From Cenococcum geophilum 1.58 (Eukaryota > Ascomycota > Dothideomycetes > Gloniales > Gloniaceae), in assembly GCA_001692895.1 (NCBI GenBank), contig KV748218.1, positions 310,001-374,000 on the forward strand: a DNA stretch of 64,000 nt, read 5' to 3'. A program made the translations under genes and the position numbers. Each line of letters starts with the position of its first letter. Within the stretch, counting starts at the first letter, position 1. This document shows positions 23,891 to 37,133 of the stretch, piece by piece. The notes beneath the pieces were generated by a model. That model had not been told where the DNA came from. It saw nothing but the letters and a program-made list of their open reading frames with translations, and made no database searches.

Positions 23891-26242
23891 TAGTAAAGCC
23901 GCGTTTTAACGTTATCTTGGTATACCGTTTATCTATAGTATACTAGTTAATAGCTAGGAACAGTTGATTTTACTATAAGGCATATAAGGCTTTATATTTA
24001 AATTTGATACGCCGTTACGTTTAAAGCTCTCTTATATAAGAACGGTATAACGCGAGCTATTATAGTGTTAGAAACCCTATTTTTAGAGCTGATTTAGGCG
24101 CCTAATAGGAGGTTAACTATATATATCTACTTTATTAATCTATAGATTATTATAGGGGTGGTTTAAATTCCATCTCTACTAGGCGTAATTTAGCGCTATA
24201 TATTAACCCCTTGCTCTTAAGCCTATAAACCAGCACCGCTGCCATTAATATTTATTAATTTAACACCCCTTTTGCCCTATATAATAGCGAAGTCTAAGGA
24301 CCTTAAGCGCCTTTACCGCTATAGTGTTTTAGAGTATAAAAGGTAGTAGATCTAGGTATACTGCTATAAGAACCCTAGAAAACCTTAGAGACACTACTTA
24401 CTTTTTTACTAATTAATTTTAACACCCTCTTTAATAGTCTATTATATTAGACTTCTTAAAGCCTAAATATAAGTACCTTAATTTACTCGTCCTTTAACAT
24501 AGCTAGGAGGGCTTTAAGAGGTATAGAGCTCCTAATAATCCTAAGCTTAAAAAAGCGCTATTTAAATGGTAATAGTAAATGTAGGTTACTAATATATTTA
24601 TTACCGGCGACCTTATATAGGCTATAGCAATAAAGCTTTAAAATATAATGGCGTATTATTAGGGTTAATAATAGCCTAGCTTCTTAAGCGGTTAGGTTAA
24701 TAACTTTAAAAAAAGGAATTAAATATTAAAACAGAAGCTATATAGTAAGGCTAGGTTAGTAGATATAGAGGCGCTAAGGAGCGTATATAGGAGTTTAGGG
24801 TTATTATAGATGCGTACCTAAATTAAGATGTTTATAATATAGATAAGGCAGGGCTTTTCTATAAGGCTATGCTAGATATAGGATTTATAAATATAGGGTA
24901 ATTAGGTATTAAAAAGCAGAAGAAGCGTATTATAACTATTACGGCTCTATAATAAAATACGGATATTACTACAGGGAGCCTAGTTAGGGGCTCGCTTACC
25001 AACTTGGCGCTATATATATAGACATACCCTTTCTTCCACCTCCTTCTACTCCTTAGCTTAATATCCTTATTATAGGACAATCCAATTATACAGGTTTATA
25101 CGCCCCGTTATGCCGTACCTATAGCCTTAATTAACTAAGTTTGTAATAATAACCGTCTACTATAGCAATACAGACGGCAGCTATATTATACCTCTATAGA
25201 TTATTAAAAGAGCGAAAAATCCTTAATATTTTAGTACGCAGTATAGTAACCTAAGGGGCCTTAACTTTGCCTAGAGGTTTAATAAAAAGGCATAGATAAC
25301 AGCGTTAATATTCCTTAATTATATTAAGTGGTTTAACAGCTTAATAGGCGGTAAAAAGGTCCTCCTACTTATTAATTCCGCTCCTAGCTATACTAGGGGT
25401 ATGCTTATAATATTAGAGTACGCTAACTTACTTAATACTAGGGTTAAATTCCTACCTAAAAACATTACTTCTCTTTATTAGCCTCTAGATTAGGGTATAA
25501 TTTAAACATTTAAAGCCTATTACCGCCGCTACTAGCTATCCTATATAGTAGGTTAAGTAAAATAAGATAGGAGCCCCCTTAAGATAATAAACGTACTTAG
25601 GGCCGTTTAATAGGCTATTATAGTATAGTATAAAATTAGCCCTTAAACCGTAATAAATTGCTTTATATATTTAATAATCTTTAGACCCTATAAGGGCCCC
25701 TAGAGTACACTAAGCAGGTATAGTAAGCCTTAGCTTAAGGCTAAATTAGAGGTATATTTATAGCGGCTTAGCTAGGTAGGGCAAATCAGTTAATTAATAG
25801 CTATTAGTAATTTTATTAATCTAAATAGGGAGGATAGAGCCTAAGGCCTCCTTATTACAGGAAGTAATTAAGGCCTTAATTATAGCTTTATATAATACGC
25901 CAGATAATAAGAAAAGCAATAATAAGGTTAAGCTATAAGTTATTAAGCTTAATAAGGCTTTAGATGTACTAGAGTGCCTTAAGCTCTATAAGGGGCAGTA
26001 AGAAAAGGGTAATAACTCTAATTATAGCTCTTATAAAGGCAGAGAGAGTAATTTAAGGCTGTTAAGTTATGTAAGTAAAGCAGACAACTATTATAAGCTT
26101 CTTTAAGTAGTTATAGATAAAGAGAAGAGTTAATTTAGCCCCTTGCGGCAATTAATAAGTAAGCTCGTAATATAACGTTTCTATATAGTATAACGTTTAA
26201 ACCCCCTACTACCAAGCTAAATGGTATAATAAGGTTTTATTA
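23891..26242 (+). mobile_element. pogo-1: pogo/Fot1-type Tc1-mariner element
   Basis: A 2,352-bp element at a TA target (TA at 23,889-23,890 and 26,243-26,244). Its ends read TAGTAAAGCC... and ...GGTTTTATTA, consistent with short CAGTAAARCC inverted repeats after RIP. The matching position in Gypsy-X copy 2 (about 37,884) is uninterrupted. It carries one damaged transposase gene. Confidence 0.82.
24480..26130 (+). pseudogene. pogo-1 transposase (DDE_1 superfamily)
   Basis: Plus-strand frame with RIP stops. The first catalytic region reads YNIDKAGLFYKAM (family YNMDETGLFYK) near 24,830-24,870. The second reads KVLLLINSAPSYT (family LLxDNAPSH) near 25,360-25,395. It is followed by [27 protein letters not shown] near 25,450-25,535, a hallmark of pogo/Fot1/Tigger transposases. 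The catalytic Asp/Glu residues are mutated, so it is inactive. Confidence 0.88.
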
Positions 26243-26244
26243 TA

Positions 26245-27001
26245 GTACTAGAAATTTCAAAAGAGTAACTAAGAATTGAATAATACTTGACTAAGGTTTC
26301 TTAAAAGGAAATAAAAATGCTAAATTGAAAATTGTAGAGCGTAAAAATATAAAATACTTGTAAGAGATAGTTACTAGTAACGAGGATAAAAGGAAGAAGA
26401 CTACTTCCTTATAGTATTCCTCGCTATCTACTACTCTTTATAATAGTATATTCTTCTAAATAGGAGTCGTTCCTTAATCTTAAATTTAACTGCCTTGCGT
26501 TTAAAGCTTTTAAACTCTTTTGTGTTTATTTCTTAAGGTCTTTAGAGTGTTAATAGCCATTATATAATCTTCTAGTATTCTTTAGAGTATATATTATTAA
26601 GCAGGCTAATATTTAGATCCTTATTTCGCAGCACTATCTAGTTTATTATATATGTAATACGCCTAAGTTCTAAATTTATAAAGTCTTCTAGGTCCTTAGG
26701 CTTATCTTTTAACTCTTTTTCTTGCGTAGGTCGCTGGGACAAGCTATCTACTATACTATTCTTCTTTCTAGGTATATATTATATATTAAAGTCCTATAAC
26801 TAAATCCACGCTAACTAATAAATTATTAGTAATCTAGGTAGATCTATTACTAACCTATTAAGCTAGGATACTAGGGTATTAGTATCTGTTTTAACTATAA
26901 ATTATACTTTATATAGCTAGACTTAAAACTTCTTAAGCGTGTAGAGTAAAGCCCTGCATTTAAGCTTTCTAAAGTTGTACTTCTGTTCCCCCTTTAACTA
27001 T
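26245..27001 (-). pseudogene. Gypsy-X copy 1 pol remnant (RNase H)
   Basis: On the minus strand, about 26,980-26,700, it reads LYKVQFIVKTDANTLVSQLNR and HVPGRKHS-like IPRKKNSIVDSLSRRPT, the RNase H C-terminal region typical of fungal Ty3/Gypsy polyproteins. The integrase present in copy 2 (38.5-39.95 kb) is deleted here, so this copy jumps from UTR-like sequence straight to RNase H near 26,400. Confidence 0.8.
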
Positions 27002-28016
27002 ATTATACAAAAACGTTAGGATATATAGTAGGTGGGTATAGCTCTAAATTTAAGATATCTATATAGGGGCAGCAATAACACTAAAGGCTCTACCCCTTCT
27101 ACTGCTTTTACCCTTCTTCCTACCTATCTTACCACCTACTGCTCTATCTACCCTACCTTTTCCACAGCTAGTATAACTTAGGTAAGGCTTAAGAGCCTAT
27201 ATAGGCAAGGCATATACTTAGTTAGCTAAGCGGCACTTACTATACGTGTGCCTAAGACTTCTATTAGTATAAAAGGCTAAATAATACTACACACTAACCC
27301 CCACATAGTATACTAGGCATAAGCCGCCGGGGCTAGCTCGCTGTATAGACCATTTATTATATAGACGTAAGCCCCTCACTATAGTAAGACTCTAGGCTAT
27401 TCTATAAAGCCTAGCCCTAGTAACTAAACTATCCGGCAGCGGCATTAATAGTAGTAGTATTTGTTAAGTTAAGTTAATGCTATATAGGGGACGGGAGGCT
27501 AGTAGTAGTAGTAGTAGGAGTTAGCGTAGGGCCAGAGAGAGGAGTAATAGTGGTAGTAGTAGTAGTAGCAGTGGCTCTAGAAGTATAATTAATAGTAAAA
27601 CGCTAGTGTTAATATAATATAATATACCTAAGCCCGCTAGCAGGCCCGCTGCGTTTAAGATTCTTCTTATCTAAGAAGGAATATCCTATACGTCTCTAGA
27701 GCTAGCTACTTAGTAAGAGCGTAAGGAGCGAGATAAGCGGCCAGACAATGCTAGCGTAGAGAATAGTAGTTACGGAGGCTGTTGCGGAGGCCGCTATAAA
27801 GGTAGTAGAGGAAGCGGTAGAAGCTATAGTGGAAGCTAAGAAAGAGGAGTGGATTTAAAAATCTTATTAAGAATATTATTAAAGTTAAACTAAGTATCTA
27901 ATATTTTAATAAGCTTATAGGTAAAGCTATAGGTTAATTAGATCTAGCTACTTTTTAAAAGGGAAGGTAATATATAGACACTAATCTAATTATAGTAGTG
28001 AATAATAGAGAGCTAG
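27002..28016. other. Spacer between Gypsy-X copies with GTA microsatellites
   Basis: Not part of the Gypsy-X repeat. It contains two GTA/GTR trinucleotide runs (about 27,507-27,525 and 27,555-27,585). The part at 27,600-27,840 is GC-richer than its surroundings (for example GCCCGCTAGCAGGCCCGCTGCG) and has repeated GAGGCGGTAG-like strings. No domain is recognised on either strand. Confidence 0.5.
27507..27585. repeat. (GTA)n trinucleotide microsatellites
   Basis: Two short imperfect runs of GTA with interruptions, separated by about 30 bp of non-repeat sequence. Confidence 0.8.
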
Positions 28017-28247
28017 TGTGGAAGGGCAAAGCCTAACTCTAAAAGATAATATTTAATTAAGCATTATAAGGGGAATAAAACTAGATAAGTTATACTAGAG
28101 AGGTAGAAGAATAACTAGAGGGTAAGTTAGATTTTTTTTAGAATAAGGTTAAAGCCTAGGTTCCTTCTATAATATATATAACCCTAAGCCCCCTATATAT
28201 AATAAAAAATAAACTAAAATAACTAAGGAGCGTTCTATACTATTACA
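28017..28247 (-). repeat. 3' LTR of Gypsy-X copy 2
   Basis: 231 bp with TGTGGAAGGG at one end and TACTATTACA at the other, so TG...CA on either strand. On the minus strand it is preceded by AGGTAGGGGTAG, a purine-rich tract in the correct place for second-strand priming. The homologue in copy 1 is 14,106-14,348. Confidence 0.7.
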
Positions 28248-31075
28248 TTACTACCCCTACCTAAAACGTTGTCCCCTAACGTTTCTTTATAGACCCTATT
28301 TAGTAAGTAAGGAACGCTTAAGGATAAAAAAAAATAACCTAATACCTAGTACCCCTTTAACTCCTCCAAAGCTGCCTACACCTCTTCCTTAATTATCGCC
28401 TCTATTTTCGTCTACATTATCTACGCCTTCCGCCTTAAGCTCTATATTTATATTATCTTATATATTAATAATACTAACCTAGAGTTTCAAAGACACCTTT
28501 TTACGGATAGTATCTATTTCCGCTTATATTGTCTTCTATATAGGAGGTTAGAGAACACTAGAATTAATTATCTGTTCTTTTAAAGCAGTACCCTTTTTTA
28601 AAATTAGTAAAGGCGTTAGGTAGTGTAATACTGCTAGCTTATTAGTATTCTCTAGAGCATTAATAAATGCCGGTAAATGTTTAGAAGCAGCATTTTAGAA
28701 GCTATCTTCTTTAAGCTTACTTATATCCTTTAGCTCCTAGTTAATTTCCATAGGCGCTACCTCATTATTAAAGATATTAGGACTAAGGTTAAGCATAGTA
28801 GTCCTAGCGCCCTAGGGCGTAATAGCCCTAGCCTCGCCTTTAGAATAGCCTTTAAAACTATAATCGGTTAGTGGGGGAGCGCTAGAAGTTATACTAGTTA
28901 GGTTATTTTCATATTCTAAATCCGAAACTAAGTCTTTAGAATATTCTAGGTTATCTACAGAACGCTTACGCCCTTATTCTTTTGCTAAAAAGTAAGACTT
29001 TACCCTAAATACCTCCCGCTTAAATTCCTCTAGCTCCCTAAAGCTCTTACAAACAGCCTCAGCAATACGCGTCCTATATCTTTCCTAAAATACTTTATAT
29101 TTATTATTTAATAAAGAATCTAGGATTAACTATTACTTTCTTCTTACTTAAGGGTTGTCCTATAAAAGTCTCCCAACTAAAGCATTTAAAAGAGCGCTCT
29201 TTACCTGCAGCTATATATAGGCTGGAAACTTATATAGAGGAGTATTAGAAATAGGTTTGCTAATAAGAGTTAAAACCGGGGGAAAAGCGTCTAGATTTAT
29301 CTATATAATGGCCTACTAGCTCTTAAGCCCAGGAATCTCTAATCTCTTAGTATTTAGTAGGATTGCGATTAAGTCTATTATAATAATTAAGCGACTTAAT
29401 ATTGCTTAAGAGGCTCCTTATATAATAGTAACTTTCGTAAACTGCACTTCACTAGTCCTTAACGTAATAGGCATCTAGTTAAGCTTAAACTTCTTAGTAT
29501 TAGCTTTAGTCTAGGCAGTTTCCATATTCTTAATACGCCCTTTACTATTAAGTTCCCTACGTTTTTAAAGTAAGCCTACCTATTCTGGTATATACTAATA
29601 TATACTAGGTAGGAACTCTATATAAAACTAACTCCCCTTATTAATTAAGGAGATATAAGAACGAAGCCAGCTTTCTTTAAAATTTAGCCCTCCTTTACGC
29701 ATTTAGAGAAGGTCAATTTCTAAGTTCCACTTTTTAAGGAGATAGCTATTAAGGAACTAGAGCGTATAGCTTAAATATACAATAAAACAAGTAGCCCTAT
29801 TAGCGCGTAAAGCCACTATATACTAGTAGTGCTCCAGATCTATCCAAACTACCTACTATAGTAGAGAATAGCATATAGTCTAAAGGATACCGCTACTTTC
29901 CTCTCTAGCGGTCTTACGTAAATGATACGCGTATATATTAAACTCCTCTTTAAAAATGTCTAGAATCTTAGTATCTTTTTACTATTTAAATAAATTGGCC
30001 AGGTAGATTCTAAGCAAGTCCTATTCTATTTCCCCTTTTAAGCCTAATATAAGCTTCCTTAACCCTATATAATCTACTTAATAATTACTAGGTTATATAG
30101 TAAAATAAGCGTAAATCCTAAGACCATCGTTCGCATACTTAGGACGACTATCCCTTTTAAACTAAAAATAAGAGCTTTTAGCTGTCCGGAGAATATTAAT
30201 AGCATTATAATTCTTAGAGATTAAGTGAATTTGTAAATATAAATTTATAGAAGAAGTACTAGTATCTAGTCCTAGCAATCCTACTATTTTTTAAAGATAT
30301 ATCCAGTATAACGCGCGGACTTCTATCCTATTTCCTTACTAGGCTATAATAAACTATTATAAGATAAAAGAGACACCGCCTTTTAGTTCTTTCTTTAAAT
30401 TAAGAGCCTTTATTAATTTAACTGGCGTTTTAAAATGGCATGAGTATTTTATTTTTTATTTCGGCCGTAGTTTCCTAATAATTACCTCTTTATTAGCTTT
30501 AGCAATTATAACTACCTTTTCCTTTTATTTATTGGATTTACTAAAAGCTAAAGGTTCTACAGGTCCTATTTTTAGATTCTTTCTAGGAGATTTCTTAGAA
30601 GCTTTTCCGGCCTTACGTTTCTACAAGGAGCTAGTAATAAAGACATCCTCTAAAGACGTAGATTTATTAGATTTAGAGTCCTCTCTATTAGCTTTAGAAA
30701 CCTTACCTCTAAACAAAAACGTACTATATAGTATCTTTACATTTAAGCCTTTAACCTCTTTAAAAGGTACTAATAGAGGTCCTAAAGTAGCTAGCTCTAG
30801 TACAGATCCCTCTCCTTTAACTTTAACGGTTAAGGCTAGCACTAAAAGCTTATAGCCCTAGCTTAAATAATAGGCGAGCCTCTATTTCTTAACTAGCTCC
30901 TTATTAACTTTTAGTCTAAATTTATAAGCATTAAGGAAATCTAAAGGTATTAGGTATAGAGTCCTTAAGATCCCAGCCTTTAAGAGTTCTAGGCGGTTTA
31001 GCATTATATTATTAACTATCTTTAACGCATCCTTTCTGGCAATCTTACTCTTTTTAGCTTAATTAATAAGGATAT

Positions 31076-31241
31076 TGTCGGGAATGAGGCAAGCGGTTAT
31101 TATATAACGCCGCGGCACTAGCGTGGCGAGGAGCCTTAAGCTCCTCGCCCTCCCTTATTTTAATCAATAAGCTTTATTAACCAATATCACTGTAACCTAC
31201 TTAAGTATTCGTTATTAGTAAGTCACCCTATATAACTAATA
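31076..31241 (+). repeat. 5' LTR of Copia-1
   Basis: Starts TGTCGGGAATGAGGCAAGCGG and ends TATAACTAATA. It contains an inverted repeat GGCGAGGAGCCTTAAGCTCC near 31,125-31,150. It aligns to the right LTR without gaps. Confidence 0.92.
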
Positions 31242-31589
31242 CTAATTAGTGGTTGAATATATAGTTAACTATAGAGTAGCTAGGTTTTTAAACAGAAGAG
31301 ATAGTCTTATATAGGGGTGCTATATACGCTTATATGGAATGGATCCCGGCGATACTATACTACCTTAAACTTATAGAAAATTAGTAACAAAAGTATTACT
31401 AAGTACTAGGAGATACTAAGTTGCGTCTATTATATAGAACAACCGCGTTTATAAAGATTTAGTTAAGTACTTTAGGTTAGAAGTGTTACTAAACCTAAGG
31501 TCCCAAGTTAACGTCTAAAACGCGTTAAACGACGTCTAAAACGCGTTAAACAATATCTTAAATTGCCTACCTCTTAACAGCAAACCTAC

Positions 31590-34500
31590 AAGATCTTATA
31601 AAACCGAAAATCCTACCTACCTTTGACGTACGACACCCCGTTAATTCTATACCTATTATAGCGTTAACCTATTCAAAGAAGTATGAGAAGGATATCAACC
31701 CGGAAATATGGAATACCGATATAATTAACTTTATAAACGCTAAGCAACAGGACCTAAACAGATTCTTATTATACTGTATAGCATACTACAAAGATAGCGA
31801 ATATAATAACACTATACTATAGTACTATATAAGGGAGGACTTTATTAGATGGATAAAGGAAATATAGACTCCTATAAAGAAGGATATTATATAAGACTTC
31901 TATAACTTCTTGCGGGAGTATAGAGTATTTATACCTATAGATGGGGGTACTATTAGAGATAATATTTAGGAGCAGGTTATTAACGCAAAAGAAAAGCACG
32001 AATAGACTCTATAAGAGATTAAGCACTAACTACGCACTATAAGGAAGCTTAACTTACGATAGAACCTAAGTAATACACCTCTAAAGACAAACCTACCTCC
32101 GCCTTTAACTCCTCTGTATCTAATTTAACCCATAACCTTAACGTTAGATACTATACCCTAATAAGAGTAGGTATAGGACCCTATTGCTTTACAATTTAAT
32201 AACCTTTAGACTTTACCGACCAGACCTACGTCCCTACTATAGCCTATAATATAACCCCTACCTCCTCTATCTTAATCTTAAATTAGAGGTAGTTTAAAAT
32301 TGCTTATAAAGCTTACAAAGCTCTATTTAGATTAGGAGAAGAAGTTTAGCGGGGAATTATATAATATTCTTAACTTAAAACTATATATCTTCTATAACTA
32401 TTGCTAAAAGGTAGAAATAGAGTCTAATTAATACTATAACGCCTATTCCGTTATGCTTAAGGGCCGAGCTAGTACCTTCTATTATAATTAGTTAGTAGGA
32501 AAAGAATATAATTTCAACCGCATAATATATAAGTTAAGATGCTACTTTAAAATAGAAGAGAATAAATAGCAGTATATGTTAGAATGGAGAGAGACTACCT
32601 TTTTAAGGATTATTGCTATAAACCTAGGCGTCCCCCGGCTTAATTGTCTTTAAAAGCTCTTTAATTAACTTTAAATAATTTAGCGTGGTTTATCCGAATT
32701 ATATTAAGAGGACTTTAGCCTATATAATTAAGTTATTAGCATATGCTAAGGTGTTAAAGAATATAACCTTACTCTCTTTAATCCTATAAATACTTATAAA
32801 GGAGTATATGCTTAATTAAGATCTTCTATTAGTACCACTCTACGCTCTTAAAAAGTATAGCAATTTAACGCCCAACTCTAACCTACTTTAATCGACCCGC
32901 CCAACTAATATAATTATAACTAAACTAATTAAATATATAGTAGCCGGGGTAGGCAATACGGTAGAGGGTATAATTAACGACTATAAGGTAAAGATAGAGG
33001 TCCTTATAGAGGTTTATTTCGAAGTAATTACTAAAAGAAGTGCTATATTTATAAGAAACTAAATTGCTAGTTAACTAGGCATTCTCTTAATAAGCAAAAG
33101 GAGGTATATAATAAGTTTCGCTAAAGTATAAGAAATGTTGGAAATTATAAGGTTACTATAGCCTACTTTTAAAGCTTCCTAGTTTAATATAAAGGTGTAA
33201 AAGATCTTAAGGGTAAGGTTAATAAGGTCAAACAGCTCCTTATAGATATAGAAATTAAGAACTACTCTCCTAACCAATACTTTACTAAATATAGTAAGGT
33301 AAATAGTATATAAACCGTTACTATTCTTAATAACTAATCTATGCTCCATTTTATTACGAAGTTAGATATCTTTAATAAGCTAAGGGAGAGTTCCGCGTTC
33401 TCCTTTAATAATAGATACTCGGCGAATATCTTCTATAGTATTATGCCGGATACTAGAGCCGTAGGAGTATCTACAGCAGGAGAACCTTAAGTTTAAGCCC
33501 TTTAGTAGCTTAATAGCTCTGTTTAGATTGACTACTTAACGGCAGGCCAATATACGATTTGTTTTGGCAAGGGTACTATAATCTTTCTTAGTATAATTAG
33601 GGTCCAAACCCCCTTAGGGTATATTACTTTCCACGTTGTTCCTATAAATACTCTATTTCTATTTTATATTAGAGATATAGATAAATTAGGCATTAAGCTT
33701 AATAACCTTAAGAATATACTTATACAGGGAGATAATCGGGTGCCTATTATGCGCAAGTAGGGTTACCCCTAGTTGCTCCTTTATTAACTAGAAAAGAGTG
33801 TTGCTTAAAGCTATTTAACTAAGTTAGAGTTACGTTAACTACACCGTTGTTTTAGCTACCTATCCGTTTATTAACTGCTTAGAGTTCTTTAGCGAGTAGG
33901 CTATAAAGTTAAGGTTAAGGCAATTAAGCACCTTATAAAATACTATTATTACTACTAAATAAACCAGAAGTCCCCTGGCCGATTTAAGTTTACCCTTAAA
34001 AATAACTACGACTTTAACTTCTGTATTATCGTTGATGTTATATATCTTAGCGGTAAGCCAGTACTCTAAGTTATTAACTTCTTAACCTCCTTCTAAGCCG
34101 CACGATTTTTAAAGGATATATTAGCTAAGAACGCATAGGATACCCTTTAATTATACTAGATTAATGTCTACCTAGGACCCCCTAATTAAATTATCTATAA
34201 TGTAGGAAAGAACTTCTTATTTATAGAGTTTTAATAATAGATAAAGGTAATGGCAATTAAGGTTAAGGAAGTCCCTATTAAGGCATATAATAGTATTAAA
34301 AAAGTAGAGTAATACTATACGCCATTACACCGCGTATATAAGATTATCTCCTTAAAACTAGAGGACGCTAGCGAAGAACTTACCTTATAAATAGCTATTA
34401 AAGCCGTTAATAATTCCGCTAGCCTGAATAGACTTATACCTATATTACTAGTCTTTAGCGCCTACCCTTAAATAACTAACAATTCTCTACCGTCTCCCTC

Positions 34501-36590
34501 TATTATATAATAAGCTGAGGCTATTTATAAGGCAATAAAGGAGGTATAACGTCTCTACGCTACACGCTAGGTTAATAACGTACTAGGAATAAGAAATGGT
34601 CTAAATACCTTAACTACGCTTAATCTACTACTCTAGTCTAAGGTACGCGTATAGCGTAAAAAGAGAGAATAGTTAGGCCCACATTAACTTATTGTAATTA
34701 ATAGTTAGACCTATACTATTTAGATACCTTACGGACCCACTTAATTCCATTTAACTGTTATTAAGCCTTATTATAAAGATAGTAGCTTTAAGCCTTTATA
34801 GGATGCTATAGAAAATGTCCTAAAGGAGAGCTATAATTAACGTGCTCTAGAAGGCAACTATAATCCTAATATAATTATAGTAGATACGCCGCAATTATAA
34901 CGCGGTAAAGGTTACCTAAAGGGATTACGAAATTACTAACATCTTATTAATTTTAAAGAGTAATTTATTGCCGCTATTAAGAATAGAGTTAAGCTGTTAA
35001 TGGCCTTTATAACAGCTAAGGAGAAGGCTAACTTTAAACTCGCAAAACAGCTCTAAAAGGAAGGTTATATTATAACTCTAGGAGCTCCTTTTTAAGTATC
35101 TAATAAGTAGGAGATCGATAGCCTTATTACAAGAGGAGTCTTTAAATTTAAGAAATATGACCCTACTAAGTTTAATAAAGTTTGTATCTTTAAGTTAAGA
35201 ATAGTTAATAAGATTAAGGGTAAAGCTACTAATACCCTATTTAAGAAATTAAGGCTTATTATCTAAGGCTATAACGATAATAGTAAGGAGGTAATTTTTA
35301 CGCAATCTCCTATAATTTAACAAGCTAGTTAGCGAGTTATTATTACACTAGCTCCCTCCTTAATAAAGAATAGAATAGCGGTTTATTTATAAAATATTAC
35401 TTAGGCCTATACCTAATTAGAGACGTACCTTTAGCGCTTAATATTGGCATACCTTCTAGAGTAAATTCGTTACCAATATCCTAAGGATATAATTATAGTT
35501 ATGCTTAAGCCATTATATAGCATCGTAGAGGTAAGAACTTATTAGTAGGCTACCTATAGCAAGCACTATAAAGAGAAGCTTTTAATAACTATATCTATAT
35601 TTAATCCCTACTTCCTTATTATAACTATAGGATCTCCGTTCGGAATCGTTGGCATATAAACTAACAATATAATTATCTTAGGAGACAACTAATTCTTAGC
35701 TCTTAAAGAAGATAAGCTAGTAAAGGCAAATCTTATAGCAAAGCTAAAAGAAAAGCTTAATTTAATAACACTATTACTCTTTAATAGATATATCCTCTCC
35801 CTAAATGAGGATTTTATTGCTTTACGCCAAAAGGGTTAAGGTAAGAAGATCAACGTTATTAACGTTAATTTTCTAAAGTAAGGATACGTGGAGCAACGTG
35901 CTCGCGGAGCTTATATTGCTTCTATTTATTAACCTAAGGCTTTATTTAATCTCTCTGTTACCGCTTAATATTAGGAACCTACTAAGGATAACGTTCTTGC
36001 CCTAAATAAGCGTCTTTTCTAGTAAATAAACCATCTTAATTAGGGACTACTCTACGTGCCTATTAATCTTCCTACCGCTAAGCTCTTTATATTTATTAAT
36101 AGATCGTTCGCAAATAATAAAGATTTTAGCTCCTAGTTAGGATATAAGATTATTATCGCAAATAAATTTACTAGAGAGAATGACTTTATAATCTATGGCA
36201 ATTTTATCTATTAGAGCTTAACTAAGAGCAAGCGCATTACCTAAAGTATTTTAGCGTTAGAGATATATAGAATAGTTAGCGGAGTTAATATAGCAATTAC
36301 AATTAGAACTACCCTAAAGATAATTATAGATCGACTCGAACTTCCTATTATCCCTATAATTATATATACCAACTTATATTCCCTCTATAAGTGTTTAGTT
36401 AAGCTTAGTACTATAAAGGAGAAGCGCCTTATAATCGATATTATAGCACTTTAGCAATCCTATAAGCGTTAAGAACTCTTTAAATTTTAATAGATTAATA
36501 GCTAAAATAACCTAGTAAATGTAATAACGAAGGCGAACCCAAATAAGGCACTAGAGACGTTTGTTAATACAAATACTCTATATATATAAG
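31590..36590 (+). pseudogene. Copia-1 gag-pol polyprotein
   Basis: Plus-strand frame interrupted by RIP stops at former Gln/Trp codons. Gag spans about 31,590-33,400, with a CCHC-type knuckle remnant (KKCYIYKKLNC...TRH) near 33,040. The protease lies near 33,440 (MPDTRAVGVSTAGE, from PDTGA). GAG-pre-integrase and integrase span about 33,760-34,760 and end in KVRVxRKKREQLGPH and TYTIxIPYGPT. The RT lies at about 35,130-35,900 (CIFKLRIVNKIKG, IIFTQSPTI-like). RNase H is at 36,070-36,500. The fungal Copia family is recognised with confidence; the gene is dead. Confidence 0.9.
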
Positions 36591-36649
36591 TTAAAGGTTA
36601 GGTTAAAAGGGAGTCCCTAAAAATTTCTTAGTTACGTAAGGTCTTAAGA

Positions 36650-36696
36650 TATCTAGGAACTTTAACCACCGGTTAAAGTTGTCTAATTAGTTAGAT
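36650..36696. repeat. Conserved hairpin motif, in Copia-1 3' region
   Basis: GGAACTTTAACC, ACC loop, GGTTAAAGTTGTCTAATTAGTTAGA. It lies between the end of Copia-1 pol and its 3' LTR. Same motif as at 23,808, 37,803 and 62,649. Confidence 0.8.
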
Positions 36697-36967
36697 TCTA
36701 TAGACCCTAACTTAACCTAGCTAATTAGGATTTTCTATCCCTAGAATAGAAAATTGCTATTAGCTCGCTTATAACTAGCGCCTTAGCGGCCCTAATATAA
36801 TATACACTTACAACTCTAAGTAAGAAAGCACTACGTGCTAAAAGGCAAATTTTAGGATAGTGAGACTTATATTACAATAGCAATAGTAAGTAAAGAGGAT
36901 TGGTATTTGTTACGCTGGTTAAGCAGTATTTATATATAGATGGCAACCATAAAAGAAGAGTTGCTAG

Positions 36968-37133
36968 TGTCAGGAATAAGGCAAGCGGTTATTACATAAC
37001 GCCGCGGCACTAGTGTGGCGAGGAGCCTTAAGCTTCTCGCCCTCCCTTATTCCAATCAATAAGCTTTATTAACCAATATCACTATAACCTACTCGAGTAG
37101 TCGTTATTAGTAAGTCACCCTATATAACCAACA
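36968..37133 (+). repeat. 3' LTR of Copia-1
   Basis: Starts TGTCAGGAATAAGG and ends TATAACCAACA. Same 166-bp length as the left LTR, with differences almost all of transition type. Confidence 0.92.

Larger units (their letters stand above)
14106..27001 (-). mobile_element. Gypsy-X copy 1: LTR retrotransposon with extra 3' ORF, truncated and nested
   Basis: A minus-strand Ty3/Gypsy-type element whose 3' LTR is at the left end (14,106-14,348). Reading right to left it has an RNase H fragment (27,001-26,245), a short region with an integrase-sized deletion, a conserved hairpin motif (23,855-23,808), a long ORF I call ORF-X (about 23,600-14,440), a polypurine-like tract and the 3' LTR. The copy matches 28,017-40,568 block for block once three insertions are removed: Gypsy-1 (15,964-21,911) and pogo-1 (23,891-26,242) here, and Copia-1 in the other copy. 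Relative to copy 2 it lacks about 1.85 kb corresponding to about 38.1-39.95 kb (integrase). No 5' LTR is present; the match ends abruptly at 27,001 inside RNase H. Confidence 0.72.
31076..37133 (+). mobile_element. Copia-1: complete Ty1/Copia element inserted in ORF-X copy 2
   Basis: 6,058 bp with two LTRs of exactly 166 bp and a 5-bp target duplication GATAT (31,071-31,075 and 37,134-37,138). The empty site is visible in Gypsy-X copy 1 at 23,117. The single plus-strand gag-pol has the Copia order gag, protease, integrase, RT, RNase H. All frames are RIP-damaged. Confidence 0.93.

Noticed and set aside
30532..30855. 107-codon plus-strand open frame
   Set aside because: It is the complement of ORF-X copy 2, whose minus-strand frame is conserved in copy 1; the plus-strand reading is a shadow.
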